Source: Rhodopila sp.
GTDB lineage: Bacteria; Pseudomonadota; Alphaproteobacteria; Acetobacterales; Acetobacteraceae
NCBI GenBank assembly: GCA_031291715.1
Contig: JARLIN010000244.1
Span: 1 to 40,886 of the forward strand
DNA: 40,886 nucleotides
Direction: 5' to 3'
Each line of letters opens with the position of its first letter. Position 1 is the stretch's first letter. Position numbers and translations under genes: made by a program. This document shows positions 1-8,292 of this stretch, piece by piece. The notes under the pieces are model-generated. The model was not told where the DNA came from. It made no database searches and saw only the letters and a program-made list of their open reading frames with translations.

Positions 1-110
1 GCGATCCAGCGGCCACGGCCGGCGACGCCCTGCGTCGCGGCGAGGACGATGCCGACGATCAGGCCGGCCTCCATGGCCTCCCGGAAGACAATGAGCAGGC
101 TGACGAGCAT
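1..110 (-). CDS. FTR1 family iron permease, 5' part only
   Basis: Only the first 36 codons lie in the window; the gene runs off the left edge. The product starts MLVSLLIVFREAMEAGLIVG and continues through a hydrophobic stretch. The R-E-A-x-E-A signature inside the first membrane helix is the iron-coordinating motif of the FTR1/EfeU family of ferric/ferrous permeases in the inner membrane. The start is the ATG at 108-110; no strong Shine-Dalgarno is seen. The family call rests on the first helix alone, so partners such as a cupredoxin or peroxidase cannot be assessed. Confidence 0.75.
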   Translation of the reverse strand, partial: MLVSLLIVFREAMEAGLIVGIVLAATQGVAGRGRWI

Positions 111-354
111 ACGGCGGTTCCCGTGATCTGCAAATGCGAATGACTTGCAACAAGGCCGTTCATACACGGAGGGATGGGGTGGTGCAAGTGGCTGTGGGAA
201 TGGGGATATGGACGCGAGGTGTGGGGGCCGCACCACGCGGTACGCGCCAATGCCGGCTCCAGGCCGGTGACGAACCGGCGGCCGATATCTTCCGCCAAAT
301 TCCCCCGCCAGCGATGTATCCCGGCGCGCCATGCCAGCCGCGCGGGCTTTGCGA

Positions 355-1596
355 TCAGCTCGCGCGTGCGGGCGTGCGGCGGGGGCCGAACCGCCGATAA
401 TGGCGCTTTCCCAGCAGAATCGCGGGACGCTCGATGCAAAGAAATACAAAGCTGCTCAACAGCACCAGGATCACGTCGATCGTGACGGCTGAACCAAGGA
501 AGACGGGCCAGCTTGATGCGGCCGCGTGCGGCCAAAAGCACTGAAGTACCGCCCACAGCAAGAGGCCGTGCAGAAGGTAGATGGAATATGTGATGTCGCC
601 CAGCCAGAGCAGACCCGGCAGGCGCAGTGCCCCCCATAAGTCGTGTCCGGATGCGACCACAGCGAAGAACAGGCTTAGCCCCAGTGTCGCTTTCCACGTG
701 TATGCGGTCGGCAGGAACGTGATGACGGCGAGCAGGGCCGCGATCGCCGCCAGTCCCGCGGCCGGAGTGCGGCCGGCCGCGGCAAGCGCCGGGCTGCGTA
801 CCACACGTGCGGCTACGATTCCGCCGAGGAAGCTCTGAAGAATCCCGACGCTGAACGTGCCATGCCGTTCCAGCCAAAAGCACATGGCGGTCAGACCGGT
901 CGCGGAGAGCAATGCGGCGAGCTTGTGCCGGGCGCGTCCAGCGACGAATGCCAACAGGGGCAACGCCAGGTAAAACAGCCATTCGTATCGCAGTGACCAG
1001 GTCACCTCCGCGACGAGACGTGAGGTGTGGGGCAAGCCGTTCAAATCAGGTGCGGAAAAGACCGTGAACAGCAGCCAGTGCACGATCGGTGCCATGAAGG
1101 ATGCCGCGCTGGGCCGAGGGCCGGTCGCCGTCAGTGCGAAGACCGCCGCGACGACCAGCCCCAGCGTCAGCAGGTAGACGGGATAGAGTCGGTAGAGCCG
1201 CGAAACGATGAACCCCAGCCAGTCAATGCTGTCGCCCCTGGCCAGGACGCGACCCCAGAACAGGAATCCTGTGATCATGAAGAAGAGCGCAACGCTGGTC
1301 TGACCGAGGTGCACCACGAAGCGCGATGGGGGAAGCGCCCATCCGTGACCCTGCAGCAAAAACCAGGTGATCACCGTGTGATGAACGAAAACCGAAATCC
1401 CGAGCACGCCGCGCAAACCGTCGATCGCCGTTTGCCGGTTGTTTTCGACCGTTGTTGCGGCTTCCCGGACCGCCGGCACGCACCTCACGAGTACCGATGC
1501 GGTCGCCAGCGCCACGGAGAACAACATGAACCAGATCAGAGGGCTGTCGATGGCCCATGTCGCGAGGTCGGTGAACGACCCCAATCCCCGCTGCAA
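355..1596 (-). CDS. Acyltransferase-3 family integral membrane protein
   Basis: Encodes about 413 residues with roughly ten hydrophobic segments. The first is near residues 20-37, followed by the hallmark N-terminal block of acyltransferase-3 (OafA/NodX-like) enzymes: IDGLRGVLGISVFVHH near residues 58-73, with the conserved Arg and the His thought to be catalytic. The LFFMITGFLFWGR block follows. Such proteins transfer acyl groups to sugars of lipopolysaccharide, exopolysaccharide or membrane lipids; the substrate cannot be read here. The start used is a TTG at 1594-1596 with GGAG about ten bases upstream. Another TTG four codons downstream is possible. It lies 13 bp behind nusB on the same strand, so it may be a distal member of the rib-nusB transcript. 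Confidence 0.8.
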   Translation of the reverse strand: MQRGLGSFTDLATWAIDSPLIWFMLFSVALATASVLVRCVPAVREAATTVENNRQTAIDGLRGVLGISVFVHHTVITWFLLQGHGWALPPSRFVVHLGQTSVALFFMITGFLFWGRVLARGDSIDWLGFIVSRLYRLYPVYLLTLGLVVAAVFALTATGPRPSAASFMAPIVHWLLFTVFSAPDLNGLPHTSRLVAEVTWSLRYEWLFYLALPLLAFVAGRARHKLAALLSATGLTAMCFWLERHGTFSVGILQSFLGGIVAARVVRSPALAAAGRTPAAGLAAIAALLAVITFLPTAYTWKATLGLSLFFAVVASGHDLWGALRLPGLLWLGDITYSIYLLHGLLLWAVLQCFWPHAAASSWPVFLGSAVTIDVILVLLSSFVFLCIERPAILLGKRHYRRFGPRRTPARAS

Positions 1597-1609
1597 CCTC
1601 GCCGGTCTC

Positions 1610-2086
1610 CTAGAATTCGGCTGCCCGCAGCGATCGCGCCAGCCGATCCAGCACGGCGTTGGCCAATCCGGGTTCCGGACCCGTGAAGAACCCCTTGGCT
1701 ATATCCAGGTACTCGTTGATCACGACCTTCGCCGGCGGCCCATCGGTCATCGACAGCTCCGCCGCGCCGGCGCGCATCAACGCCCGCAGCACCGGATCAA
1801 TCCGGGCCAATGGCCAGTCGTCCGGCAGGGCATCCACCAGCATTGGATCGATCGCATCCTGACGCCGCACCGCCTCCCGCACGATCCGGGTGAACAGCGG
1901 GACCTCGGCATCGGGGATACGGCCATCCTCGAATCCGTCCTGGCCTTCGAGATTCCCCAGCCGGTGCCGGACGAACTGGTCGATCACCGTCTCGGGGCTG
2001 TCGCCCGCCTGTTCGCTCTGGAACAACGCCTGCACGGCGGCGACCCGGGACGCGGTACGCGCCCGGGTTTTCGGGGGGCGGGCCAT
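1610..2086 (-). CDS. nusB: Transcription antitermination factor NusB
   Basis: 158 residues, a usual length for NusB. The N-terminus has the family's helical opening (TASRVAAVQALFQSEQAG, residues 10-27). The C-terminal half has the ING-like ARIDPVLRALMRAGAAEL and the KVVINEYLDIAKGF block that contacts NusE and boxA RNA. NusB acts in the antitermination complex on rRNA operons. Its ATG overlaps the ribH stop codon (ATGA arrangement), so it is translationally coupled to the riboflavin genes, a very common arrangement in Proteobacteria. Confidence 0.95.
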   Translation of the reverse strand: MARPPKTRARTASRVAAVQALFQSEQAGDSPETVIDQFVRHRLGNLEGQDGFEDGRIPDAEVPLFTRIVREAVRRQDAIDPMLVDALPDDWPLARIDPVLRALMRAGAAELSMTDGPPAKVVINEYLDIAKGFFTGPEPGLANAVLDRLARSLRAAEF

Positions 2087-2568
2087 CAGGCGGCGCCGAG
2101 GTGGCGGGCGGCGCTGATCTGCATCAGTGCCGCGGCGGTGGCCTCGGCCCCCTTGTTATGGCCGTCCGGGCTGGAACGCGCCTCGGCCTGCTCGATCGTG
2201 TCGCAGGTCAGCAGACCCGTGCCAAGCGCGATGCCGAATTGCAGCGCGACGCTCATGATTCCGTCCATCGTCGCCTTGCAGATGAACTCGTAATGGTCGG
2301 TTTCCCCGCGGACGATACAGCCCAGCGCGATGAAGCCGTCAAACCGCCGACTACCGCGCAGCGCGATGCGGATCGCCTGCGGCAGCTCATAGGCGCCGGC
2401 GACGTCCAGCGTCTCCGCCGTTGCGCCGGCTTCACCCAGTATGCGGTAGGCGCCGGCGGTCAGCCCATCGATCACGTCGCGGTAATAGGGCGCGCGCACG
2501 ATCAACAGGTGCGGTGACGGCCCGTCAACATGCGGCGCGCGAGGCAGTTCGGCGTCCTGCGTGCTCAT
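2086..2568 (-). CDS. ribH: 6,7-dimethyl-8-ribityllumazine synthase
   Basis: 160 residues. Condenses 5-amino-6-ribitylaminouracil with 3,4-dihydroxy-2-butanone 4-phosphate, the penultimate step of riboflavin synthesis. Visible signatures are VAGAYELPQAIRIAL (substrate loop), IALGCIVRGETDHYEFI with the catalytic His region, and GTGLLTCDTIEQAEAR near the C-terminus. The start ATG at 2566-2568 overlaps the stop of the upstream ribBA-type gene by four bases, and its own stop overlaps the nusB start. It is therefore embedded in a coupled operon. Confidence 0.96.
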   Translation of the reverse strand: MSTQDAELPRAPHVDGPSPHLLIVRAPYYRDVIDGLTAGAYRILGEAGATAETLDVAGAYELPQAIRIALRGSRRFDGFIALGCIVRGETDHYEFICKATMDGIMSVALQFGIALGTGLLTCDTIEQAEARSSPDGHNKGAEATAAALMQISAARHLGAA

Positions 2569-3719
2569 CCTTCGTAATCCACTCCAACGATGTTCGGGAT
2601 CGGCCGCTGCTCGACGATGTTCAGGCCATAGCCTTCCAGCCCGATGACAGTGCGGCGGCGGTTGGTCAGCAGGACCATGTTTTTGACCCCGAGGTCCAGC
2701 AGGATCTGTGCGCCGATGCCGTAATCGCGCAATTCCCGCGTCGACCGAGGGGTTCCCGCGGCGAGCAGGCGGACGCGTTCGGCCAGCGCGGTCGGGCGAT
2801 GCTCGCGAATCAGCACGACGATGCCGCGGCCGGCGTTGCTGATCATGTGCATGGCATTGTGCACGGCGATCCAGTGCGGTGAGCCGGTCATGTCGTCCAG
2901 CAGATCGACCGCATGCATGCGCACCAGAACGGGTTCCGGACCGCTGACGTCGCCTTTGATCAGCGCCAGATGCTCCTGGTACTCGACCGTGTTGGCATAG
3001 ACCACGGCGCGCCAGTCGCCGCCGGCGGGATGGTGGTAGGTGCCTTCTTCGACCTTGCGTACCAGGCGCTCGGTCAGGCGGCGATGGGCGATCAGGTCGG
3101 CGATCGTGCCAAGCTTCAGGTTGTGGTGCTGGGCGAAGGTCACCAGGTCCGGCAGGCGGGCCATGGTGCCGTCATCGTTCATGATCTCGCAGATCACGGC
3201 GGCGGGGGCGAGGCCAGCCTTGCGGGCGATATCGACAGACGCCTCGGTATGGCCGGCACGGACCAGCGTGCCGCCTTGGCGCGCCATCAGCGGGAAGACG
3301 TGGCCGGGCGTGGTGATGTCGTCGCGCGTGCTGTCGGGGTTGATCGCGACCGCGATGGTCCTGGCGCGATCGGCGGCGGAAATGCCGGTGGTGACACCTT
3401 CGCGGGCCTCGATCGACACGGTGAACGCGGTCTGGTGCCGTGTGCCGTTCTGCTGGCTCATCAGCGGCAGGCCGAGTTTTTCCACGCGCGAACGGGTCAT
3501 GGCGAGGCAGATCAGGCCGCGGGCGTGGCGCGCCATGAAGTTGATGGCGTCGGGGGTGGCGAACTGCGCCGGGACGACCAGATCGCCTTCGTTTTCCCGA
3601 TCCTCGTCATCGACCAGGATGAACATCCGGCCGTTGCGGGCTTCCTCGATCAGGTCCTCGGCCGAGGACAGGTATTTCGACAATTCGCTCGTGACGAATT
3701 TTTCGTGCAGGTTTTCCAT
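2565..3719 (-). CDS. ribB: 3,4-dihydroxy-2-butanone-4-phosphate synthase with degenerate GTP cyclohydrolase II-like domain
   Basis: 384 residues from the ATG at 3717-3719, which overlaps the ribE stop. The frame is open much further upstream, but that part is antisense-like over ribE. The N-terminal half (about 1-210) is a complete RibB domain: LVDDEDRENEGDLV holds the Mg-binding acidic loop, followed by ARGLICLAMT, GISAADRA and the RAGHTEASVD block. The C-terminal half aligns with the RibA fold, but where GTP cyclohydrolase II normally has its three zinc cysteines (C-x-TGD...RCDCG) this protein reads DLLDDMTGSPHWIAVHNAM, with no cysteine. Later RibA-like pieces (RELRDYGIGAQILLDLGV, GLEGYGLNIVEQRPIP) remain. 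This matches the RibBX-type class known in Proteobacteria, where only the RibB activity is expected. A separate ribA should exist elsewhere in the genome. Confidence 0.92.
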   Translation of the reverse strand: MENLHEKFVTSELSKYLSSAEDLIEEARNGRMFILVDDEDRENEGDLVVPAQFATPDAINFMARHARGLICLAMTRSRVEKLGLPLMSQQNGTRHQTAFTVSIEAREGVTTGISAADRARTIAVAINPDSTRDDITTPGHVFPLMARQGGTLVRAGHTEASVDIARKAGLAPAAVICEIMNDDGTMARLPDLVTFAQHHNLKLGTIADLIAHRRLTERLVRKVEEGTYHHPAGGDWRAVVYANTVEYQEHLALIKGDVSGPEPVLVRMHAVDLLDDMTGSPHWIAVHNAMHMISNAGRGIVVLIREHRPTALAERVRLLAAGTPRSTRELRDYGIGAQILLDLGVKNMVLLTNRRRTVIGLEGYGLNIVEQRPIPNIVGVDYEG

Positions 3720-4348
3720 CACGCGCTCTCCGCGATCATGGCCGCTAATGAATCGGATAGGCGGGCGACATAGCGGGCCAGCATGTCGATCTCGATGTTT
3801 ACCTTGTCGCCGGGCTTCAAGGTCCCGAAGCCGGTGACGGAGGCGGTGTGGGGAATGACGTTCACACCGAAGGTATCGCCCTGCACCTCGTTCACAGTCA
3901 ACGACACGCCGTCGATAGCGACGCTGCCCTTGGCTGCGATGAAGCGGGAGAGGTCGGAGGGAACGCGAAAAACCCAGCGTGTGGAGGCATTTTCCGGGGT
4001 GGCGGACACGGCCTGGCCGACGCCATCGACGTGGCCGGAAACCATGTGGCCGCCCAGTTCGTCGCCCATGCGGAGCGAGCGTTCGAGATTCACGCGGGAG
4101 CCGACGGTCCATGTGCCGAGTTTGGTATGGGCCAGGGTTTCGGCGGACGCATCGACAGCGAACCAGTCGGCGCCGAACGCGACCGCGGTCAGGCAGCAGC
4201 CGGAGCAGGCAATCGAGGCGCCGAGCGCCACGGGCGGGTCCGCCAGGAAGGCGGCGGGCGTTTCGATGACAAGGCGCATGTCCTTCCCGTCGCCGATCGG
4301 GTCGATGGCACGGACGCGGCCAAGGGCGGTTATGATACCGGTGAACAT
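3719..4348 (-). CDS. ribE: Riboflavin synthase, alpha subunit
   Basis: 209 residues starting MFTGIITALGRVRAI, the canonical N-terminus, which fixes the ATG at 4346-4348 although the frame is open 18 codons further. The enzyme dismutates two lumazine molecules into riboflavin. Two tandem lumazine-binding barrels are visible: ACSGCCLTAVAFG and VNLERSLRMGDELGGHMVSGHVDG in the first, and VAIDGVSLTVNEVQGDTFGVNVIPHT in the second (quoted here only as family signatures). The ribD coding sequence overlaps its start by 19 bases, and its stop overlaps the next start. Confidence 0.95.
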   Translation of the reverse strand: MFTGIITALGRVRAIDPIGDGKDMRLVIETPAAFLADPPVALGASIACSGCCLTAVAFGADWFAVDASAETLAHTKLGTWTVGSRVNLERSLRMGDELGGHMVSGHVDGVGQAVSATPENASTRWVFRVPSDLSRFIAAKGSVAIDGVSLTVNEVQGDTFGVNVIPHTASVTGFGTLKPGDKVNIEIDMLARYVARLSDSLAAMIAESA

Positions 4349-5454
4349 GGTGTCTGCCTTGTGTATTCGCTCAACATGTCGTCGCCGATAGCGATTTCGC
4401 AATGGCGCTGGAAGCGGGGCATCTCGTTAAGTGTCTCGACACCGAAGGCCTGCACCGCGGGCCAGCCGTCGCCGCCCATGATGGCGGGGGCGTGGAACCA
4501 GGCGATGCGGTCCACCAGATCGGCGCGCAGCAACGCGGCCGCGAGTTGGCCACCGCCTTCGACCAGCACGCGGGTCAGGCCGGCGGTGCCGAGGGCTTTG
4601 AGTGCGGCGGTGAGGTCCACGCCGGCCGAGGCGCCATGCACTTTGATCAACTTGGCATCGAGGTTGGTGAAGGCGGCTTCCCGGGCCGCATCGGCACCTT
4701 CGCGGTGCAGGAACCAGGTCGGGGTTTTGGCGGCGGTCGTCAGCAGGTGGCTTGTCAGCGGCGTACGCAGATGACTGTCGGCGACGATGCGAACCACAGG
4801 GGTGGGACGGAACCCGGGGATGCGGCAGGTCAGGTCGGGGTTATCGGCGAGCACGGTGCCAACGCCGACCATGACCGCGTCGTGGCGGCCGCGCATCGCG
4901 TGGCCGAGGCGGCGGGCGGGCGTTCCGGTGATCCACTGGCTCTCGCCGCCATGCGTGGCGATGCGGCCGTCCAGGGTGGAGGCGAGTTTCAGCGTCACCA
5001 TCGGCCGGCCGAGGGTGACGCGGTGGTTGAAGCCGATCAGCGTTTCGCGCGCTTCGGCTTCCAGCAGTCCGGTTTCGACTTCGATCCCCGCGGCGCGGAG
5101 TTTGCTCAGTCCCTGGCCGTTGACGCGATTGTCCGGGTCGGTGGCGGCGACAACCACCCGAGCGATGCCGGCCGCGATGAGGGCGTCGGTGCACGGCGGG
5201 GAGCGACCCCAATGGCAGCAGGGTTCCAGCGTGACATAGGCGGTGGCGCCTCTTGCCTGCTCGCCCGCCATGCCGAGGGCGATGGGTTCGGCATGCGGCC
5301 GGCCGCCTGGCGCGGTTGTGCCTCGGCCGACGACGCGGCCGGCACGGACGATGACGCAGCCGACGGACGGGTTGGGCCAGGTCGTGCCCAGGCCCCGGCG
5401 TGCGAGGGCCAGTGCGGCGCGCATGTGGGGAAGATCGTCGGGGATGCGGGCCAC
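4330..5454 (-). CDS. ribD: Bifunctional riboflavin deaminase/reductase RibD
   Basis: 374 residues. The N-terminal deaminase domain (about 1-145) has the zinc site GGRPHAEPIAL and the PCCHWGRSPPC loop, with the catalytic HAE and both cysteines. The C-terminal reductase domain (about 150-365) has MVTLKLASTLDGRIAT, the GVGTVLADNPDLTCR block and VLVEGGGQLAAALL. It converts the first pyrimidine intermediate through deamination and NADPH reduction. The start at 5452-5454 gives MARIPDDLPHM; an internal Met ten codons on is also possible. It lies 54 bp downstream of nrdR, and the gap carries a short copy of the dispersed GTCAT...CCGGG repeat. Confidence 0.94.
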   Translation of the reverse strand: MARIPDDLPHMRAALALARRGLGTTWPNPSVGCVIVRAGRVVGRGTTAPGGRPHAEPIALGMAGEQARGATAYVTLEPCCHWGRSPPCTDALIAAGIARVVVAATDPDNRVNGQGLSKLRAAGIEVETGLLEAEARETLIGFNHRVTLGRPMVTLKLASTLDGRIATHGGESQWITGTPARRLGHAMRGRHDAVMVGVGTVLADNPDLTCRIPGFRPTPVVRIVADSHLRTPLTSHLLTTAAKTPTWFLHREGADAAREAAFTNLDAKLIKVHGASAGVDLTAALKALGTAGLTRVLVEGGGQLAAALLRADLVDRIAWFHAPAIMGGDGWPAVQAFGVETLNEMPRFQRHCEIAIGDDMLSEYTRQTPCSPVS

Positions 5455-5471
5455 TCGTCCCCCTTCAGACC

Positions 5472-5493
5472 GTCATGTCCGGGCATGTCCGGG
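5472..5493. repeat. Dispersed GTCAT/CCGGG repeat between nrdR and ribD
   Basis: The sequence begins GTCATGTCCGGGCATG and ends in CCGGG. It resembles half-units found at 7855, 7918, 8047, 12028 and 38619. It sits in the 54-bp spacer of an otherwise tightly coupled operon. Confidence 0.5.
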
Positions 5494-5508
5494 AGGCAAA
5501 GGCCACGC

Positions 5509-5970
5509 CTAGTCCTCCGCCACCGAGCCCAAGCCCCCGACGAATTCCTCGAAATCCTTCGCTTCCCGGAAGTTCCGGTACACGCTCGCGAAACGGACAT
5601 ACGCGACCTTGTCCAGTTCCTTCAGCGTATCCATCACCAACTCCCCGATCTGCTTGCTGGGGATGTCACTATCGCCCGACGCCTCCAGCTGCCGCACCAC
5701 CGAGTTGACGATCCGCTCGATACGTTCCTCCTGGATCGGCCGCTTTCGCAGCGAGATCCGGATGGACCGCGCAAGCTTGTCGCGATCGAACGGCACGCGG
5801 CGGCCGTCGGCTTTCACCACGGTCAGTTCGCGCAGCTGCACCCGCTCGATCGTGGTGAAGCGCTGGCCGCACGTGCCGCAGAAACGCCGCCGGCGGATCG
5901 CGCCGTTATCCTCGGTGGGGCGGCTGTCCTTCACCTGGGTGTCGTCGATACCGCAAAACGGACAGCGCAT
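5509..5970 (-). CDS. nrdR: Transcriptional repressor NrdR
   Basis: 153 residues, normal for NrdR. The zinc ribbon is complete: [18 protein letters not shown] at the N-terminus and [15 protein letters not shown] (C-x2-C pairs at residues 3/6 and about 31/34). An ATP-cone domain follows from about residue 48 ([20 protein letters not shown]). NrdR senses ATP/dATP and represses ribonucleotide reductase operons. It starts six bases after the glyA stop, so the two are co-transcribed, as in many Alphaproteobacteria. Confidence 0.97.
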   Translation of the reverse strand: MRCPFCGIDDTQVKDSRPTEDNGAIRRRRFCGTCGQRFTTIERVQLRELTVVKADGRRVPFDRDKLARSIRISLRKRPIQEERIERIVNSVVRQLEASGDSDIPSKQIGELVMDTLKELDKVAYVRFASVYRNFREAKDFEEFVGGLGSVAED

Positions 5971-5976
5971 GGCGGA

Positions 5977-7281
5977 TCACCGTGACGGATACAGCGGGAA
6001 GCGGGCGCAGAGTTCCTTCACGCGCGCGCCGACCGCTTGCTCGACAGCGGTGTTGCTGCCGTCATTGGAGCGGCCGAGACCTTCCAGAACCTCGTTGATC
6101 ATCAGGCCGATGTCCCGGAATTGCTCGGTGCCGAAACCACGGGTGGTGCCGGCCGGCGACCCCAGCCGGACGCCGGAGGTGATCGCCGGCTTCTCCGGGT
6201 CGAACGGGATGGCGTTCTTGTTGGCGGTCATGTGAGCGCGTTCGAGGCTTGCCTCGGCTGCCTTGCCGGTGACGCGCTTGGGGCGAAGATCGACCAGCAT
6301 CAGGTGGCTGACGGTGCCGCCGCTGACGATGTCGAGACCCTGTTGCTTCAAGGTTTCCGCCAGCACGCGGGCATTGTCCTGAACCGCCTTTTGATACGCA
6401 CGGAATTCCGGCTTCAATGCCTCTCCGAACGCCGCCGCCTTGCCGGCGATGACGTGCATCAGCGGGCCGCCTTGCAGGCCGGGGAAGACGGCGGAGTTGA
6501 TCTTCTTCCCGATTTCCACGTCCTGGGACAGGATCATGCCGCCGCGCGGGCCGCGCAGCGTCTTGTGCGTCGTGGTGGTGACGACATGCGCATGCGGCAG
6601 CGGGCTGGGAAACAGCCCCGCCGCCACGAGCCCGGCGAAGTGGGCCATGTCGACCATGAAATAGGCGCCCACCTCGTCCGCGACCTTGCGAATCCGGGGG
6701 AAGTCGATGAAGCGGGGATATGCGGAACCGCCGGCGATGATCAGCTTCGGCTTTTCCGTGCGCGCCAGGTGCTCAAGCTGCTCATAGTCCAGGATGCCGT
6801 CTTCGGCGCGCACTCCGTACTGGATCGCGCGGAACCATTTCCCGGACAGATTCGGCGCGGCGCCATGCGTCAGATGGCCGCCGGCGGCGAGGCTCATGCC
6901 CAGGACGGTGTCGCCAGGTTGCAGCAGGGCCAGGAACACCGCCTGGTTGGCCTGCGCACCGGAGTGCGGCTGCACGTTGGCGAAAGCGCAGCCAAACAAC
7001 TGCTTCGCGCGGTCGATCGCCAGGTTTTCCGCCACATCCACGTAAACGCAGCCGCCGTAGTAGCGGCGGCCTGGGTAGCCCTCGGCGTATTTGTTGGTCA
7101 GCACCGAGCCTTGCGCCTCCAGCACGGCGGCGGAGACGATGTTCTCGGACGCGATCAGTTCGATACCGTCCTGCTGGCGATTGAACTCGGCCCGGATCGC
7201 CGCGGCGAGTTCAGGATCGGTTTCCGCCAGCGGGGCGGAGAAAAAGCGCTGGGTGCTGGCAGCAGTGCTATGCTGGTTCAT
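5977..7281 (-). CDS. glyA: Serine hydroxymethyltransferase
   Basis: 434 residues from the ATG at 7279-7281 ([14 protein letters not shown]). The open frame extends upstream, but that part covers tsaE in antisense. PLP enzyme that interconverts serine and glycine and supplies 5,10-methylene-tetrahydrofolate. Signatures: [28 protein letters not shown], the Schiff-base block [15 protein letters not shown], and [16 protein letters not shown]. It is the first gene of the minus-strand glyA-nrdR-rib-nusB run. Its promoter must lie in the 124-bp divergent spacer shared with tsaE (7282-7405). Confidence 0.97.
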   Translation of the reverse strand: MNQHSTAASTQRFFSAPLAETDPELAAAIRAEFNRQQDGIELIASENIVSAAVLEAQGSVLTNKYAEGYPGRRYYGGCVYVDVAENLAIDRAKQLFGCAFANVQPHSGAQANQAVFLALLQPGDTVLGMSLAAGGHLTHGAAPNLSGKWFRAIQYGVRAEDGILDYEQLEHLARTEKPKLIIAGGSAYPRFIDFPRIRKVADEVGAYFMVDMAHFAGLVAAGLFPSPLPHAHVVTTTTHKTLRGPRGGMILSQDVEIGKKINSAVFPGLQGGPLMHVIAGKAAAFGEALKPEFRAYQKAVQDNARVLAETLKQQGLDIVSGGTVSHLMLVDLRPKRVTGKAAEASLERAHMTANKNAIPFDPEKPAITSGVRLGSPAGTTRGFGTEQFRDIGLMINEVLEGLGRSNDGSNTAVEQAVGARVKELCARFPLYPSR

Positions 7282-7405
7282 CAAAGGTCCCCAAGGGGGT
7301 TGTACGGTTACGGTTTCTTGCGACCCTGTAGCATGGGGTGCATGAGCGACAAACCCGAACTGTTGTATGCGACTCCGGTGGCGGTTCAGATTGGGCTCGA
7401 TGGTT

Positions 7406-7891
7406 ATGTCTCGTATCGTTCCTCTGCCTGACCTCGCCGCGACGGAAGCGATGGCCCGGTGGCTGGCGTCTGTCGCCCGGCCAGGGGACTGCATCCTGCT
7501 GGAAGGGCCGCTGGGGGCCGGAAAGACCGCCCTCGCTCGCGCCTTTCTGCGCGCGGCCGCAGGCGATCCGGCGCTGGAGGTGCCGAGCCCATCTTTCACC
7601 CTGGTGCAGATCTACGATACGCGGATCGGCCCCGTTTTTCACTACGATCTTTGGCGAATCGATGGGGCCGCTTCGATGACGGAACTGGACTGGGAGGATG
7701 CGCTGGACGGGGTCGTGCTGGTGGAATGGCCCGACCGGCTGGGCCCGCTGCGTCCCGAGGATGCGCTGACGATCACCCTGCGGCTGGCAGAGGGCGAGGC
7801 GCGGGAGGCGACGCTGACGGGATGGGACGAGCGTATCAAATCTCTCGCCCTCCGGTCATCGCCGGGCGTGTCCCAACAGATGCCAAAGTAA
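7406..7891 (+). CDS. tsaE: tRNA threonylcarbamoyladenosine biosynthesis ATPase TsaE
   Basis: 161 residues from the ATG at 7406 ([20 protein letters not shown]); an ATG two codons upstream (7400) is equally readable. It is the ATPase that cycles the TsaB-TsaD complex making t6A at position 37 of ANN-decoding tRNAs. The P-loop [19 protein letters not shown], the [11 protein letters not shown] strand, the [10 protein letters not shown] block and VLVEWPDRL are all present. The last dozen codons ([12 protein letters not shown]) coincide with a copy of the dispersed GTCATCGCCGGGCGTGTCCC repeat at 7855-7874, so the C-terminal tail and stop seem to come from repeat DNA. It is divergent from glyA. Confidence 0.93.
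   Translation: MSRIVPLPDLAATEAMARWLASVARPGDCILLEGPLGAGKTALARAFLRAAAGDPALEVPSPSFTLVQIYDTRIGPVFHYDLWRIDGAASMTELDWEDALDGVVLVEWPDRLGPLRPEDALTITLRLAEGEAREATLTGWDERIKSLALRSSPGVSQQMPK
7855..7874. repeat. Dispersed repeat half-unit forming the tsaE tail
   Basis: GTCATCGCCGGGCGTGTCCC is nearly identical to the unit inside addB at 12028 (GTCATCGCCGGGCATGTCC). Here it supplies the last codons of tsaE. Confidence 0.6.
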
Positions 7892-7917
7892 GAGTGGCGC
7901 ATGCATTTTCTTGATGT

Positions 7918-7942
7918 GTCATGGCCCGGCGCGGTCCGGCCA
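7918..7942. repeat. Palindromic dispersed repeat, copy in tsaE-amgK gap
   Basis: Begins GTCATGGCCCGGCGCGGTCC. The same sequence recurs at 8047-8073 in direct orientation and inverted at 8099-8125. It is a REP-like element of unknown role. Confidence 0.65.
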
Positions 7943-8046
7943 CCCACGACTTGCGGCGCCGGATCCTGCAAAGTCGCGGGTGGCGGGGGCACGCCCTACA
8001 TGCGTCAGGATAAGACCGTATCCGGAGCAGGGCGTTCTCCCACCCC

Positions 8047-8125
8047 GTCATGGCCCGGCGCGGTCCGGGCCATCTGCCGAGGAACGGCGCTGGTTCGGAT
8101 GGCCCGGACTGCGCCGGGCCATGAC
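8047..8125. repeat. Facing pair of palindromic repeats
   Basis: The left unit (8047-8073) begins GTCATGGCCCGGCGCGGTCC. The right unit (8099-8125) ends GCGCCGGGCCATGAC. They face each other across about 25 bases and could fold into a long hairpin in RNA or single-stranded DNA. The arrangement resembles the inverted REP pairs (BIME-like) of other bacteria. Confidence 0.65.
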
Positions 8126-8160
8126 GATTACGGAGACGCCGTTGCTCCGTTCGGCGCTTA

Positions 8161-8202
8161 TCCTGATGCCAACGGGGCCACTCCTGATGCTAACGGGGCC
8201 AC
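8161..8202. repeat. 21-bp tandem duplication
   Basis: Two adjacent 21-bp copies (TCCTGATGC-C/T-AACGGGGCCAC) differ at one base. They sit beside the palindromic repeats, and a fragment of a further palindrome follows directly (8201-8215). Confidence 0.7.
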
Positions 8203-8292
8203 GCCCGGCCATGACACAAACGGAAAGGTCCGTGCATCAACACCTCTCGCTGGTGCCTGCGGAGCCGGCTTCAATCATGACGGTGCTGGGAC

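Larger units (their letters stand above)
7892..8292. other. Intergenic region tsaE-amgK, repeat-rich
   Basis: 401 bp without a convincing gene. It holds three copies of the ATGGCCCGG-type palindromic repeat, a partial fourth (8201-8215) and a 21-bp tandem duplication. Short open frames here read through the palindromes and are not believed. A promoter for the amgK-murU-addBA run could lie near the right end, but none stands out. Confidence 0.6.

Noticed and set aside
134-485. Short plus-strand open frames near the left edge
   Set aside because: They run across the iron permease upstream region and the end of the acyltransferase gene; no ribosome site or family pattern.
5455-5508. FMN riboswitch before ribD
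   Set aside because: The 54-bp spacer is too short and lacks the conserved helices; it holds only a repeat unit. None was recognised elsewhere near the rib genes.
4402-5985. Long plus-strand open frame opposite ribD and nrdR
   Set aside because: Antisense of two certain genes; Gly/Asp/His-rich artefact of codon bias.
7892-8292. Repeat cluster as a CRISPR array
   Set aside because: Units are palindromic, unevenly spaced and of both orientations, with no regular spacers and no cas genes.
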